The notes: a model not told the origin generated them from the sequence alone. A stretch of 64,000 bases of DNA from Sphingobium terrigena (GCF_003591655.1 NZ_QVRA01000002.1:206911-270910), one strand, 5' to 3'. Numbered from the stretch's first letter, positions 41,983 through 51,721 are shown. Program-made: numbers and translations.

Positions 41983-43230
41983 TCAGGCGACCTCGATCGG
42001 CGCGACCTCATAACCAGCCTCGCCCAGCGCCGCGATCAGCCGCTGGAGATGGGCGCGATCACGGGTTTCGCACTCCACGTCGAGGCTCAATCCCTTGGCA
42101 GGCAGATTGGTGAAAATACGCTGATGCGCCAGCTCCAATATGTTGACCGCTTCCTGATCGAAGATCTTGGCAACATGGAACAAAGCGCCTGGCCGATCCT
42201 GCAGGATGATCCGCAGCCGCGCCAAACGGCCCGACCGGGCCAAATCGCGCAGCAATACGTTCGCCAACAAGCGCGTGTCGATATTGCCGCCAGTCAGGAT
42301 CAGTCCGACATTGCGCCCGACAAATTGTTCGCGATAGGTCAGCAATGCGGCAAGGCCCGCAGCCCCCGCCCCTTCCACCACGGTCTTTTCGATCTGGAGC
42401 AACAGGCTCAGCGCCTCCTCCAGCCGCCGTTCGGTGACCAGCAGCACATCGTCCGCCAGCCGCTCGACAAAGCGGCGGGTCAGTTCGCCAGGCTGCTTGA
42501 CCGCGATGCCCTCCGCCAGCGTATCGCCGTCGCAGGCAAGGGTTTCGCCCTTGATGAAATCATACATGGACGGATACAATTCGGCCTGCACACCGACCAG
42601 CCGGATGTCCGGCTTCATCGCCCGCGCCGCTGTCGCCATGCCCGAAAACAGCCCGCCGCCACCAATCGGGATGATCAGCGTATCGATTTCCGGCGCATCT
42701 TCCAGCATTTCGAGCGCAACCGTCCCCTGCCCTGCCATGATGTCCGGCTCGTCAAAGGGATGGATGAAGGTCAGCCCCTGCTCCACCTCCAGCAACCGGG
42801 CATGGGCATAGGCGTCGTCGAATTTCTCGCCATATTGCACCACGGTCGCGCCATGGCCCTGCGTCTGGGTGATCTTCACCGTCGGCGTCGTCGTGGGCAT
42901 GACGATGGTGACCGGCACGCCCAGCCGCTTGCCATGATAGGCCAGCCCCTGCGCATGATTGCCCGCCGACGCGGCGATAACGCCCTTCGTCTTGGCCGCA
43001 TCGTCCAGTTGCAGCAGGCGATTGAGCGCACCGCGCTCCTTATAGGCGGCGGTGAACTGGAGATTCTCGAACTTCAGATAGACGTTGCAGCCCAGCATGG
43101 TCGAGAGCGTCTGGCTAATCAGCGTCGGCGTCTTGACGATGGAACCGGCAATCCGGGTCCGCGCGGCAAGTATGTCATCGACGGTGATGGGCAGCGGCAA
43201 GGCGCTCTCTATCTTGGCTAAGCTGTTCAT
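41983..43230 (-). CDS. ilvA: Threonine ammonia-lyase with C-terminal ACT domain
   Basis: A 415-residue PLP enzyme converting threonine to 2-oxobutyrate, the first step of isoleucine synthesis or of threonine breakdown. The PLP Lys is in AAYKERGALN near residue 62, the Gly-rich phosphate loop is IPIGGGGLFSG, and a single ACT-like domain occupies about 330-415 (ILQDRPGALFHVAKIF). The short form with one ACT domain resembles the TdcB-like class more than E. coli IlvA. Divergent from the dehydrogenase gene. Confidence 0.92.
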   Translation of the reverse strand: MNSLAKIESALPLPITVDDILAARTRIAGSIVKTPTLISQTLSTMLGCNVYLKFENLQFTAAYKERGALNRLLQLDDAAKTKGVIAASAGNHAQGLAYHGKRLGVPVTIVMPTTTPTVKITQTQGHGATVVQYGEKFDDAYAHARLLEVEQGLTFIHPFDEPDIMAGQGTVALEMLEDAPEIDTLIIPIGGGGLFSGMATAARAMKPDIRLVGVQAELYPSMYDFIKGETLACDGDTLAEGIAVKQPGELTRRFVERLADDVLLVTERRLEEALSLLLQIEKTVVEGAGAAGLAALLTYREQFVGRNVGLILTGGNIDTRLLANVLLRDLARSGRLARLRIILQDRPGALFHVAKIFDQEAVNILELAHQRIFTNLPAKGLSLDVECETRDRAHLQRLIAALGEAGYEVAPIEVA

Positions 43231-43327
43231 GGAGCCGCCCCCTAGCGGAAAATTGCGCGTGAAGAAACTGGCACTGTCGGAAATCTGGCCCTATGGCTGG
43301 GTCTGGCGCAGTAAATATACGGGGCAT

Positions 43328-44197
43328 ATGGCTAATATCGCGTTTATCGGCCTGGGCGTCATGGGCGGCCCGATCGCAGGCCATCTGGCAAAGGCGGGGC
43401 ATAGCCTGACCGTCTATAACCGTTCCATCGGCAAGGCGAAAAGCTGGGCGGAGGCCTATGGCGGCACCGTGGCTATCAGCCCGGCCAAGGCAGCCGAGGA
43501 AGCGGACATCGTCATCAGCTGCGTCGGCACCGACGACGACCTCTCTCAGGTCACACTGGGCCGCGACGGCGCGTTCCGCACGATGAAGCCGGGCAGCCTG
43601 TTCATCGACCACACGACTGTATCGGCGCGGATCGCGCGGCAATTATTCGTCGAGGGCGAGAGCCGCGGCATTCATAGCGTCGATGCGCCGGTGTCGGGCG
43701 GTCAGGCCGGCGCGGAGAATGGCAAGCTGTCGATCATGTGCGGGGGCAGCGAACCCGCGGTCACTGCCGCGAAGATCGTCATGAACGCCTATGCCGCCCG
43801 GATCGTCCATGTCGGCAGCGCGGGCGCGGGACAGACCACCAAGATGGTGAACCAGATCTGCATCGGAGGCGTATTGCAAGGGCTGGCCGAAGCACTCCGT
43901 TTCGCGCAGGCGGCGGAGCTGGACCTCGACGCTGTGTTCGAGGCGATTTCAGGCGGCGCAGCGCAAAGCTGGCAGATGGACAATCGCTGGAAAACGATGG
44001 CGCAGGACAGTTTCGATTTCGGCTTTGCGGTCGACTGGATGCGCAAGGATCTGGGGCTGGCGCTGGAAGAAGCGCGGGCCAATGGCGCGACCCTGCCGGT
44101 GACGGCGATGGTCGATCAATTTTACGCCGATGTGCAGGCGCTGGGCGGCAACCGGCAGGATACCAGTGCACTGGTGCGGCGGATTACGCGGGCGTGA
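43328..44197 (+). CDS. NAD-dependent beta-hydroxyacid dehydrogenase (3-hydroxyisobutyrate dehydrogenase-like)
   Basis: A 289-residue enzyme. The N-terminal Rossmann motif is IAFIGLGVMGGPIAGHLAKAGH, followed by FIDHTTVS, the substrate-binding DAPVSGGQAGAENGKL, and the catalytic Lys in GAGQTTKMVNQ. The family oxidises 3-hydroxyisobutyrate, tartronate semialdehyde or similar acids; the exact substrate is unknown. The ATG at 43328 removes 81 non-family codons of the open frame. The downstream amidohydrolase probably starts at the overlapping GTGA. Confidence 0.9.
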   Translation: MANIAFIGLGVMGGPIAGHLAKAGHSLTVYNRSIGKAKSWAEAYGGTVAISPAKAAEEADIVISCVGTDDDLSQVTLGRDGAFRTMKPGSLFIDHTTVSARIARQLFVEGESRGIHSVDAPVSGGQAGAENGKLSIMCGGSEPAVTAAKIVMNAYAARIVHVGSAGAGQTTKMVNQICIGGVLQGLAEALRFAQAAELDLDAVFEAISGGAAQSWQMDNRWKTMAQDSFDFGFAVDWMRKDLGLALEEARANGATLPVTAMVDQFYADVQALGGNRQDTSALVRRITRA

Positions 44198-45969
44198 AGA
44201 TTGCAATGCTCCGTGCTCCCGCGAAGGCGGGAGTCCAGTCCCACGCTATCAACTGGGCCCCCGCCTTCGCGGGAGCACGCTGTTTGAGTATTGCGGCTCT
44301 AGCTGCTTTCACCCTCCCCGCCTTAGCGTCCGGCGTCATCGATAACGTCAACGGCATGGCGGTCGATCCCAATGGCAGGATCGTGCATTTCCGTGCCCTG
44401 CTGATCGACGACGAGGGCAAGGTCGAAAAATTGCTGCCGGACCGCTATCAGGAGCCGGAATATAAGCCCAAAAAGCCAAAAAGAGGCCAGCCCTGGCCCG
44501 AACGGCCCAAGGGGCTGTCGTTCAGGATGGATGCGGGCGGCAAGACGCTGATTCCCGGCCTGATCGACGCGCATGGCCATGTCATGGGGCTGGGCCTGTC
44601 GCTGATCACGCTCGACCTGTCGACGACGACCTCCCTGGCCGAGGCGCAAGCGAAAATCCGGGCCTATGCGCAGGACGGCGCAGGGCGCAAATGGATCATC
44701 GGCACAGGCTGGAATCAGGAGCAATGGGGACTGGGCCGCTTCCCGACGGCGGCCGATCTGGACGCGGCGGTCAGCGATATTCCGGTTTGGCTGGAGCGGG
44801 TGGACGGCCATGCTGGCTGGGCCAACAGCGCCGCGATCCGCGCGGCGGGCGTGACGGCGGCGACCAAGGCACCTGCCGGCGGGCGGATCGAAATGGCAGC
44901 GGGCAAACCGGCGGGTGTATTCGTGGACAAGGCGATGGACCTGATCGCCAAGGTCGTTCCCGCGCCTGCGCCCAAGGACCGCGACATCGCCTTTGAAAAG
45001 GCGCAGCGTGCGCTGCTGGCAACGGGCATCACCGGCATTGCCGACATGGGGACCAGCATAGAGGATTGGCAGGCATTCCGCCGCTCGGCCGATCGTGGGG
45101 CGCTGCGCGTGCGCATCATGGCCTATGCGGCAGGGCTGGAGAATATGACGCTGATCGCCGGGCCGGAACCGACGCCATGGCTGTATGACGACCGGCTGCG
45201 GCTGGGCGGGATCAAGCTGGTGCTGGACGGCGCGCTGGGGTCGCGCGGCGCGTGGCTGAAAGCCGACTATGCCGATGCGCCCGGCCAGCGCGGCCTGCCT
45301 ATGGTCCCCGACACGCAATTGCGCAACATCATGAGTCGGGCGGCGATGGATAATTTCCAGATCGCCACCCACGCCATCGGTGATGCGGCGAACAGCGAGA
45401 TACTCGACGCGATTCAGGAATTGTCGGAAACCTATAAGGGCGACCGGCGCTGGCGGATCGAACATGCGCAGATCGTCAGCCCGGCCGATTTGCCGCGCTT
45501 TGCCCAGTTCGGCATCGTCGCGTCGATGCAACCGGTGCATGAGGCGTCCGACTGGCGCATGGCGACCGCGCGACTGGGCGAGGCGCGGCTGGCGGGCGCC
45601 TATGCTTGGAAGGCGATGCTCGACAATCGGGTGCCGCTGGCTTTCGGGTCCGACGTGCCGGTCGAAAGCCCCAACCCCTTTGCAGGCATCGCCGTCGCCA
45701 TGAGCCGGGAAGATGCAAAGGGCGAGCCGATTGGTGGCTGGATGCCGCAGCAAAGGGTGAGTTTCGAGGCAGCGCTGGACGGCTTTACCCGGCAGGCGGC
45801 CTATGCCGGTTTTGCCGAAAAACGCTTCGGTAGTCTGGTTCCGGGGCAGCGGGCGGATTTCCTGCTGATCGACCGGGATGTTTCGACAGCGCGCCCCGCT
45901 GAGATTCGCGGCACGCAGGTGCTGGAAACATGGATTGGCGGCAAGCGGGTCTATGTGAAGGGGCAGTAG
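44194..45969 (+). CDS. YtcJ-like exported amidohydrolase with repeat inserted in the leader
   Basis: A 591-residue amidohydrolase of the YtcJ/NfdA type. The metal site is GLIDAHGHVMGLG (about residues 128-140), and ERVDGHAGWANS, ATHAIGD, RIEHAQIV and FGSDVPVE are also present. GTG at 44194 overlaps the previous stop (GTGA); ATG 44206 is the alternative. The leader reads MKIA, then about 26 residues encoded by a palindromic repeat, then LSIAALAAFTLPALASG. Without the repeat it would be a normal short signal peptide, so export may now be altered. The substrate is unknown. Confidence 0.82.
   Translation: MKIAMLRAPAKAGVQSHAINWAPAFAGARCLSIAALAAFTLPALASGVIDNVNGMAVDPNGRIVHFRALLIDDEGKVEKLLPDRYQEPEYKPKKPKRGQPWPERPKGLSFRMDAGGKTLIPGLIDAHGHVMGLGLSLITLDLSTTTSLAEAQAKIRAYAQDGAGRKWIIGTGWNQEQWGLGRFPTAADLDAAVSDIPVWLERVDGHAGWANSAAIRAAGVTAATKAPAGGRIEMAAGKPAGVFVDKAMDLIAKVVPAPAPKDRDIAFEKAQRALLATGITGIADMGTSIEDWQAFRRSADRGALRVRIMAYAAGLENMTLIAGPEPTPWLYDDRLRLGGIKLVLDGALGSRGAWLKADYADAPGQRGLPMVPDTQLRNIMSRAAMDNFQIATHAIGDAANSEILDAIQELSETYKGDRRWRIEHAQIVSPADLPRFAQFGIVASMQPVHEASDWRMATARLGEARLAGAYAWKAMLDNRVPLAFGSDVPVESPNPFAGIAVAMSREDAKGEPIGGWMPQQRVSFEAALDGFTRQAAYAGFAEKRFGSLVPGQRADFLLIDRDVSTARPAEIRGTQVLETWIGGKRVYVKGQ
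44213..44278. repeat. Palindromic repeat translated within the amidohydrolase leader
   Basis: Arms of 27 bp at 44213-44239 and 44252-44278 are inverted copies with two mismatches. Same family as 30586-30651. It keeps the reading frame of the amidohydrolase gene. ATTGC occurs on both sides (44200-44204 and 44290-44294), 90 bp apart, a possible target duplication. Confidence 0.85.
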
Positions 45970-45975
45970 CCTGCT

Positions 45976-47718
45976 TCACATAGCGTTATCCGCCGCATTG
46001 AGGGCATCCTCGAAACTTTCGGGCAGTGGCGGCTGGACCGGCTTGTCGCAGCCCTCTTCCTTCATATGCGCGCGCAGGGCGTCCATGCGACCCAGATTCC
46101 AGCGCGCCAGCGGCACGCCGAGCGGTCGGAATTCGGCACGGTCGAACAGTTCAACGACATAATTATGGCATAGCTCATCGACCTGATCGAGCGTCAGCAT
46201 CGCCATATTCATGACCATCGGCTTGCCCGGCACGCCATTGCGTCCGCGCACCAGATCCGTGACGTAGAGGCCGCCGCGCGGATCGACCAGCACGACATCG
46301 GCCTGGCTGGAGTCGATCAGCCTGTGGCTGGCGGCATAAGGCGCGACGAATGCATGGGTGCGCCAGACCAGGAATATGCTGGCAAGGCCGGTGATGAACA
46401 GGCCGATGACCAGTGGCCGGAGCGCGCCCTGCGGCCGGAACCGCGCCCAGCCAAGGCCTGCCAACAGGCAGAAGGGACCGATATAGCCATGCGCATAGCG
46501 AAAGCCCCAGCCATAGCCCTGCGCCAGCGCCAGCGCGCATCCCGCCACACAGCCGAGCGCCAGCGGCAGCGCGATTTCCTGCCCCCGGATCGCGCGCTTC
46601 CACCGCATCGCGGCGATGCCGAGCGCGGCCAGCGGAACCATCAATATGTTATTCCAAGCAACGAAACGGCTGAGATTGACCAGCGGCTGCCAGCGATCGC
46701 CCAGCCGCTGGAACAGGCTGCCCACCTTGTCCGCCACGCCTGCCGAAGGTCTGACATCGGCGGGTGCGCCCAGCATGTCGAGCAGGAAAGCGGGCCAGAT
46801 CTTGGCCCAGACGATGACGATCGTCACCAGGGTCAGCGCGTGGAAGGCCGCGACCGTCCAGCGGCGGGCGAGCAGCATCCACAGGATGAAGGGCGCGATG
46901 AAGATTGGCGGGAAATGCCATTGGTGCAGCCCCGCCGCGACCAGCGCAACGATGCCTGCACTGACATGGCCAACCACCCCGCCGCGCAGCACCAGCGCCA
47001 GCCACACCATGTTGAGCGCGAAATGGCCGGTCATGGCATAGGGCGTCATCGCCGTGATCCATAGCTGGCTGGACGAACAGCCCAGCAGCACCGTCACCCA
47101 CACTGCGTCTGGCCGATCCGGCATCAGGTGCAGCGCCACCCGCCACAGCGCGAACAGGCCGGTGAAGAGCAGCACCGGCCCTGCCATATTGGGATCGCCC
47201 AATTGCCAGAACAAAGCCTGGATCGCACTGTTCACCGGCAGATAGGCCGCCGTCCAATAATCCGCCGCGCCGAAGGGGGAGAAGAATTCCGGCATGATCG
47301 CGCGGCGATAGGGTTCCCATTCGATCGGGATCGGCCGGGCGAACAGCCCTTCGCGCATATAGGCGGCGGCGAAGCGAGCGACCTCCTCATCGCGGGAAAT
47401 GGCATAATCCTGAAACAGGGCATAATGGCCCGCCCAGGCGGCCAGCCCCATCAGCACGATCAATGGCACGACGATCCGCGCGGTCGGTCGCGGCAGGATG
47501 ATCCCGCGTCCTTCGGCAAAGGGCGCGGCCAGCGCCAGCAAAAGCAGCGAGACGATGAGCGCAGGGAAATCCTGATCCAGGAACAGGATCACCGCCAGGC
47601 TGATCCCCTGCCGATAGGTGACATGCCACAGGAAAGTCGCGCCCAGCCATAATGTCAGGCCGATCGCCCCCGCCAGAAACAGGCGGCGCGCACTGACAAA
47701 GGACGCGGGCGCCTCCAT
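45976..47718 (-). CDS. Polytopic membrane protein, putative GT-C glycosyltransferase
   Basis: A 580-residue protein with about ten to twelve membrane helices up to residue 445 and a soluble C-terminal domain (about 450-580). The loop after an early helix, DYAISRDEEVARFAAAYMREG, carries the acidic pair typical of GT-C enzymes that use lipid-linked sugars. No specific family is recognised. The ATG at 47718 lies 2 nt after the FkbM stop; it is the last gene of the exopolysaccharide operon. Confidence 0.7.
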   Translation of the reverse strand: MEAPASFVSARRLFLAGAIGLTLWLGATFLWHVTYRQGISLAVILFLDQDFPALIVSLLLLALAAPFAEGRGIILPRPTARIVVPLIVLMGLAAWAGHYALFQDYAISRDEEVARFAAAYMREGLFARPIPIEWEPYRRAIMPEFFSPFGAADYWTAAYLPVNSAIQALFWQLGDPNMAGPVLLFTGLFALWRVALHLMPDRPDAVWVTVLLGCSSSQLWITAMTPYAMTGHFALNMVWLALVLRGGVVGHVSAGIVALVAAGLHQWHFPPIFIAPFILWMLLARRWTVAAFHALTLVTIVIVWAKIWPAFLLDMLGAPADVRPSAGVADKVGSLFQRLGDRWQPLVNLSRFVAWNNILMVPLAALGIAAMRWKRAIRGQEIALPLALGCVAGCALALAQGYGWGFRYAHGYIGPFCLLAGLGWARFRPQGALRPLVIGLFITGLASIFLVWRTHAFVAPYAASHRLIDSSQADVVLVDPRGGLYVTDLVRGRNGVPGKPMVMNMAMLTLDQVDELCHNYVVELFDRAEFRPLGVPLARWNLGRMDALRAHMKEEGCDKPVQPPLPESFEDALNAADNAM

Positions 47719-47720
47719 GA

Positions 47721-48467
47721 TCAACCCTGAACCAACGCCCGGTTGACGAAAATACCGTCCATTTCGACGAGCAGCGGGAAATGGCCCTTATTATTGGCAA
47801 AGAAGGCGGAAGGGATGAAAGCCCGCGCCTCCAGCCAGTCGATCATCGCCCGATAGCCGGTGCCGCCTTCATAGATGGGCCGCACCCCCAACTCGGTCTG
47901 CACGCCCGTCATCTGCGCCAGCACCGCGCCTGCCCCTTGGCAGACCGACAGGTCATGGCCCTGCGTGTCCATCTTCAGGAAGGGTCGGGCAAAGCCATGC
48001 TGCGCCACCAGTTCAGGCAGCAGCGTGTCGAGACGGCGGCAGGGTGTGGCGACCGTCTGCGTCACCTTGTTACGGTCCGCGAAAATATCATCCTGCGCAT
48101 TGGATGGCGTCTTGAGCGAGGAGAATTGATCGGCGGCCATGATGTTGAAATCGGCGGTGCCGTCAAAGTCCGACAGCGCCATGTTGAACACATACCAGTG
48201 GCGGTCCGACGCGGCGCGCTTTTGCAGTTCGGCGAACACGGCAGGGTTCGGCTCGAATGAGAGGATCAGGCCGCGATAGCCCGCATCCTTGCGCGCCATC
48301 GTTGCATATTGGCCGCGATTGGCGCCGACGTCGAACAGGCAGTCGACATGGAAAGCCGCCAGAAAGCGCTTCAACGCCTGAATTTCGGGATATTGATGCA
48401 CCCGCCCCGCCAGCGCGAGGCGCAGCGCGAGCAGACGGTCGGCGGCTTCACGAACATAACGGTTCAT
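47721..48467 (-). CDS. FkbM family methyltransferase
   Basis: A 248-residue SAM-dependent methyltransferase of the FkbM type, which O-methylates sugars and other hydroxyls. The SAM loop is LFDVGANRGQYATMA near residue 51, followed by LSFEPNPAVF and the late FLKMDTQGHD. The ATG at 48467 overlaps the GT4 stop by 4 nt. It probably methylates a sugar of the exopolysaccharide. Confidence 0.88.
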   Translation of the reverse strand: MNRYVREAADRLLALRLALAGRVHQYPEIQALKRFLAAFHVDCLFDVGANRGQYATMARKDAGYRGLILSFEPNPAVFAELQKRAASDRHWYVFNMALSDFDGTADFNIMAADQFSSLKTPSNAQDDIFADRNKVTQTVATPCRRLDTLLPELVAQHGFARPFLKMDTQGHDLSVCQGAGAVLAQMTGVQTELGVRPIYEGGTGYRAMIDWLEARAFIPSAFFANNKGHFPLLVEMDGIFVNRALVQG

Positions 48468-49609
48468 GCGCGCGCGGCCAGCACTGCTTTGTAGATGCCG
48501 ATCGTCGCCACCGCCATACCCTTCCAGTCCCCCATTTTCGTCCAACAGGCGCGCGCCTGCGCACCCTGTTCCTGCCTGATGGCGGCGCTTTGCACCAGCG
48601 GCAAGAGGGCTTGGGCCAGCGCGGGCGCATTTCCCGCGGGAAAGCGGGTCGCGACGCCATCGGGCAACTGGCCGAACATGCCGGCGTCCGACGTTAGCAT
48701 CGCCTTGCCATGATGCAACGCGGAGAGGAACGCGCCGCTGGAATCGATGTGGCGATAGGGGAAGGCGATCATATCAGCCTTGGCCATATGCGCGTCGAGG
48801 CGGCCTTCGGTCAGGAAACCGAAATCGGTCAACACGCGATCAGCGAAACCTGCGGCGCGGACCTTTTCGAGCAAAGGCGCGACATCCATGAAGGGCTTGC
48901 CCGCCAGAGCCAGTTCAAAGGCGTTGCCCGACTGCCAGAGCTGAAGGCAGGCGTCGATCAGCAGATCGATACCCTTATAGGGGCGGATCGTGCCGAAGAA
49001 GAGGATGCGCGGCATGGCGGGATCGGGGATGGCGGCGAGATCGGCGGGGGTGGCCGCCGCCAATTGCATCGGCGGGTGCGGCGTCACATGGATGCGTGCG
49101 GGGTCGATGCCCTGCCCCACCAGCGCAATGCGGGTGGTGTCGCCATGGACAATCAGCGCGTCAAACTCGTCGAGCAACGCGCGGTATCCCCGGCCCTGTA
49201 CCCCGGCATCGGCATGATAGGCGTAAGCATTATGGACGGTATGGACCAGCACGGCGTACCCCTTCAGGCGGCGCAGCATCAGCCGGTCGGCAGGGGCGAG
49301 CGGGAGCCACTGGACATGCACGACATCGGCAGCAGCGAGCGGCGTCAGATCGCCCAGTGCGCAGGACAGGCCATATTCCCCCGCCTTGGCGAGGCGGAAG
49401 GCGCGGCCTTCACCCAGCCGGTCACGCAGAGCCTCGCTGCGGCGGAAGAAATGCGGGCTGTAGTTGTAGCCCTGCGGTTCAATCGCATCGGTCGCGCGCA
49501 TCGGGCGGGCAAGCAGGGTGACGTCCGCCCCCTCCCCCACCAGCGCCGCGCACAGGCTGTCGTCATAGCGCCCGGTGAAGAGCGAGGGATCGAGCATCGC
49601 GACCTTCAT
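48464..49609 (-). CDS. GT4-like glycosyltransferase
   Basis: A 381-residue GT-B glycosyltransferase. The donor-binding C-terminal half shows ILFFGTIRPYKGIDLLIDA and the segment DMIAFPYRHIDSSGAFLSALHHGKAML, where the family normally has E-x7-E; here the region is less canonical. It begins MKVAMLDPSLFTGRYDDSLC. The ATG at 49609 overlaps the flippase stop by 4 nt. It likely adds one sugar to the lipid-linked exopolysaccharide unit. Confidence 0.85.
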   Translation of the reverse strand: MKVAMLDPSLFTGRYDDSLCAALVGEGADVTLLARPMRATDAIEPQGYNYSPHFFRRSEALRDRLGEGRAFRLAKAGEYGLSCALGDLTPLAAADVVHVQWLPLAPADRLMLRRLKGYAVLVHTVHNAYAYHADAGVQGRGYRALLDEFDALIVHGDTTRIALVGQGIDPARIHVTPHPPMQLAAATPADLAAIPDPAMPRILFFGTIRPYKGIDLLIDACLQLWQSGNAFELALAGKPFMDVAPLLEKVRAAGFADRVLTDFGFLTEGRLDAHMAKADMIAFPYRHIDSSGAFLSALHHGKAMLTSDAGMFGQLPDGVATRFPAGNAPALAQALLPLVQSAAIRQEQGAQARACWTKMGDWKGMAVATIGIYKAVLAARA

Positions 49610-50904
49610 GCCCGCACCAGTCTGCGCAGCGAGACGGCGTGCAGAGCCGCTGCCAGCAGCAGGGTCAGCGCGTAGAGGCCAAGGAAGGCAAGATCGAACC
49701 GCTCCGGCCAGAGCAGGCTGGCCAGCGGGACGCTGAGCAGAGATCCGGCAAGGAAGGGCAGCGAGCGGGCCAACAGGTGGGAGAAGCGCCCCAGCGCGGC
49801 CTGCACATAGACCGAGACGCACAACAGCGCGAGGGCGAGCAAAGCAACGACAATCAGCACCAAGTCGGCGCGGTCGATGCTGGCGCGGCCGTCAAACAGG
49901 ATTGCAAACAGCCAGTCGCCGACGCTCAGCAGCACGGCAGATAGCGCCAGCGCAAAGACCATCGCCGCGCCGAGCGCCCGGCCAAGCAGCTGGCGCAGGC
50001 GCACTGTGTCACCGGCATGATAGGCGCGGGTGATGCGGGGCAGCGCGGCTTCCACCAGGGCGCGGACCAACATCGACAGTGACCTGGACATCTTGAAGAA
50101 GAAATCGAACAGCAGCATCGGTCGGGCATCGCTGGTCGCTAGGGCGATGGTGAAATAGGGCGCATTATAGGCGATGATGTCGGAGACGGTGAAGGCGGCG
50201 GACGCGCCTATGTCGCGCAGATAATGGGCGCGGACATGGCCGCCGCCGACGCGGAAGGCGATCCAGTGGCGCGGCTTCATGCCAAGGCGATGGTGGACAT
50301 GGGCGATGGCCCAACCGATCACGAGGATGCTGACCGCCAGTTGCAGGGCGAGGGACAGGCGCGGATCGAGACCTGCCAATATCGCCAGCAGCAGGGCGAT
50401 GGTGATGACCCGCCGCCCGCAATCAAGCGCCTCCCACAGGAAATTGCCGTCCACCGCCGCCAGCGCCCGCTTGGCTAGCAGACCGGGCAGGTTGAGGCAG
50501 GCGGACAGGAAAAAGAGGAGGAATAACAAGGGCATGGCCGTGTCGATCCAGCCCGCGGCCAGCGCCACGAGCAGGATCAGCGTACCGCCCGCGACGATCA
50601 GGCCGAGGAACAGGAACAAGACCCCCATCTCCTCCAGCCGGAACGCGCCTATGTCGGCTTCACCGTCGCCCAGCCAGTGCCGTCGCAGCCGGGCATAGAT
50701 GATGCTGGTCAGGCCGAATTCGGCCGAAACGGTGAAGTTGCCGAAGGCGACGAGGAGCAGGAAGGACTGGAATTCCTCCAGTGGCAGCGCACGCACGAAC
50801 ACGAAGGTGACGGCAAAGCCCCAGACCAGCACCAGGCCAACATTGGCGAGCTTGACCAGCGCAAGGATGCGGGCGGACGCCTCCATCCGCGCGAGGATGC
50901 TCAC
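49606..50904 (-). CDS. Polysaccharide flippase (MOP/Wzx-like)
   Basis: A 432-residue membrane protein with about 12-14 helices, starting LVKLANVGLVLVWGFAVTFVFVRALPLEEFQSFLLLVAFG, as in polysaccharide transporters that flip lipid-linked repeat units across the inner membrane. The start is taken as GTG 50904, the second copy of a 14-bp tandem duplication at the junction; ATG 50886 is possible. It sits among glycosyltransferase genes, which fits Wzx. No Wzy polymerase is obvious, although the GT-C-like protein might fill that role. Confidence 0.8.
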   Translation of the reverse strand: MSILARMEASARILALVKLANVGLVLVWGFAVTFVFVRALPLEEFQSFLLLVAFGNFTVSAEFGLTSIIYARLRRHWLGDGEADIGAFRLEEMGVLFLFLGLIVAGGTLILLVALAAGWIDTAMPLLFLLFFLSACLNLPGLLAKRALAAVDGNFLWEALDCGRRVITIALLLAILAGLDPRLSLALQLAVSILVIGWAIAHVHHRLGMKPRHWIAFRVGGGHVRAHYLRDIGASAAFTVSDIIAYNAPYFTIALATSDARPMLLFDFFFKMSRSLSMLVRALVEAALPRITRAYHAGDTVRLRQLLGRALGAAMVFALALSAVLLSVGDWLFAILFDGRASIDRADLVLIVVALLALALLCVSVYVQAALGRFSHLLARSLPFLAGSLLSVPLASLLWPERFDLAFLGLYALTLLLAAALHAVSLRRLVRA

Positions 50905-50914
50905 GCGAGGATGC

Positions 50915-51658
50915 TCACTGGGCGCCGGGCTTGCGGGCGCGGAACAGCCGGTCGTCCAGCGCATAGAAATGGCGGGTCGCAACGTCGATCCCGGCGGCGT
51001 CGATTTCCTCCAGATCAAAACCCGCCGCGCGGATGCGATCGGCGAAATCGGGGCCATATTGGCGCACATGATCCCACTGGCCAAAGCGCCGTTCGCGTTC
51101 GCGCGGCGGCATGGCGAAGCTGCCATCCTCGGTCGGCTTGGCCCATAGCGGCACGATCAGCCAGGCTTCGCCGCCGGGTTTCAGCGCCCGCAAAATATTG
51201 CGCAGCACCACCATGTCATCGGGGACATGCTCCATGACGTGACTGGCGTAGAACAGATCGTAGCGATCGGCGTCGGCCAGTTCCATCAGGTCAACGCGGT
51301 GCATGTTCGGTACGGTGTAGCGCGACGGATCGAGATCGGCAGGCATGTAATCGGCAGCGGTGGAGAAACGGCGGACGAGGCTCGCCTCATTGGGTGCCAT
51401 ATGCAGGATCGCGCCGTCGGTCGGCACGGTCAGCGTCCCCTGCGCGATCAGCCAGTTCATCAGCCGTTCGCGCGGCGATGCGCCGCAGTCCGGGCAGCCC
51501 CACTCGCCATTGTCGCCATAGCGGAAGAAGCCCACGACGGTCGCGCCACAGGCCGGGCAACCCCGGCTGGCGCGCGCGCCCAGCGCCTTGCGCAGCTTGA
51601 GCGCGCTTCGGGTCAGATGCTTGCCGACAGCCTTGGCCACCCGCTGAACAGTAATCAC
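50915..51658 (-). CDS. SAM-dependent methyltransferase with zinc-ribbon-like N-terminus
   Basis: A 247-residue class I methyltransferase. The N-terminal part has two Cys pairs (CPACG and CPDCG, about residues 34-61), a rubredoxin-like zinc site, followed by the methyltransferase core with LFYASHVMEHVPDDMVVLRNI and GGEAWLIVP. It is likely active on a sugar of the exopolysaccharide. GTG 51658 is chosen because GGAG lies 7 nt upstream; the TTG at 51697 is less likely. Confidence 0.78.
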   Translation of the reverse strand: MITVQRVAKAVGKHLTRSALKLRKALGARASRGCPACGATVVGFFRYGDNGEWGCPDCGASPRERLMNWLIAQGTLTVPTDGAILHMAPNEASLVRRFSTAADYMPADLDPSRYTVPNMHRVDLMELADADRYDLFYASHVMEHVPDDMVVLRNILRALKPGGEAWLIVPLWAKPTEDGSFAMPPRERERRFGQWDHVRQYGPDFADRIRAAGFDLEEIDAAGIDVATRHFYALDDRLFRARKPGAQ

Positions 51659-51721
51659 GTCAGTCTCCGACTGGGGAACAGCATTGGCGCTATACAAGAT
51701 CGCACGGCTTTGACGAGAGGG

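Noticed and set aside
43738..44193. Upstream extension of the amidohydrolase frame through the dehydrogenase gene
   Set aside because: It overlaps a well-supported dehydrogenase in another frame; the GTGA overlap at 44194 is a better start.
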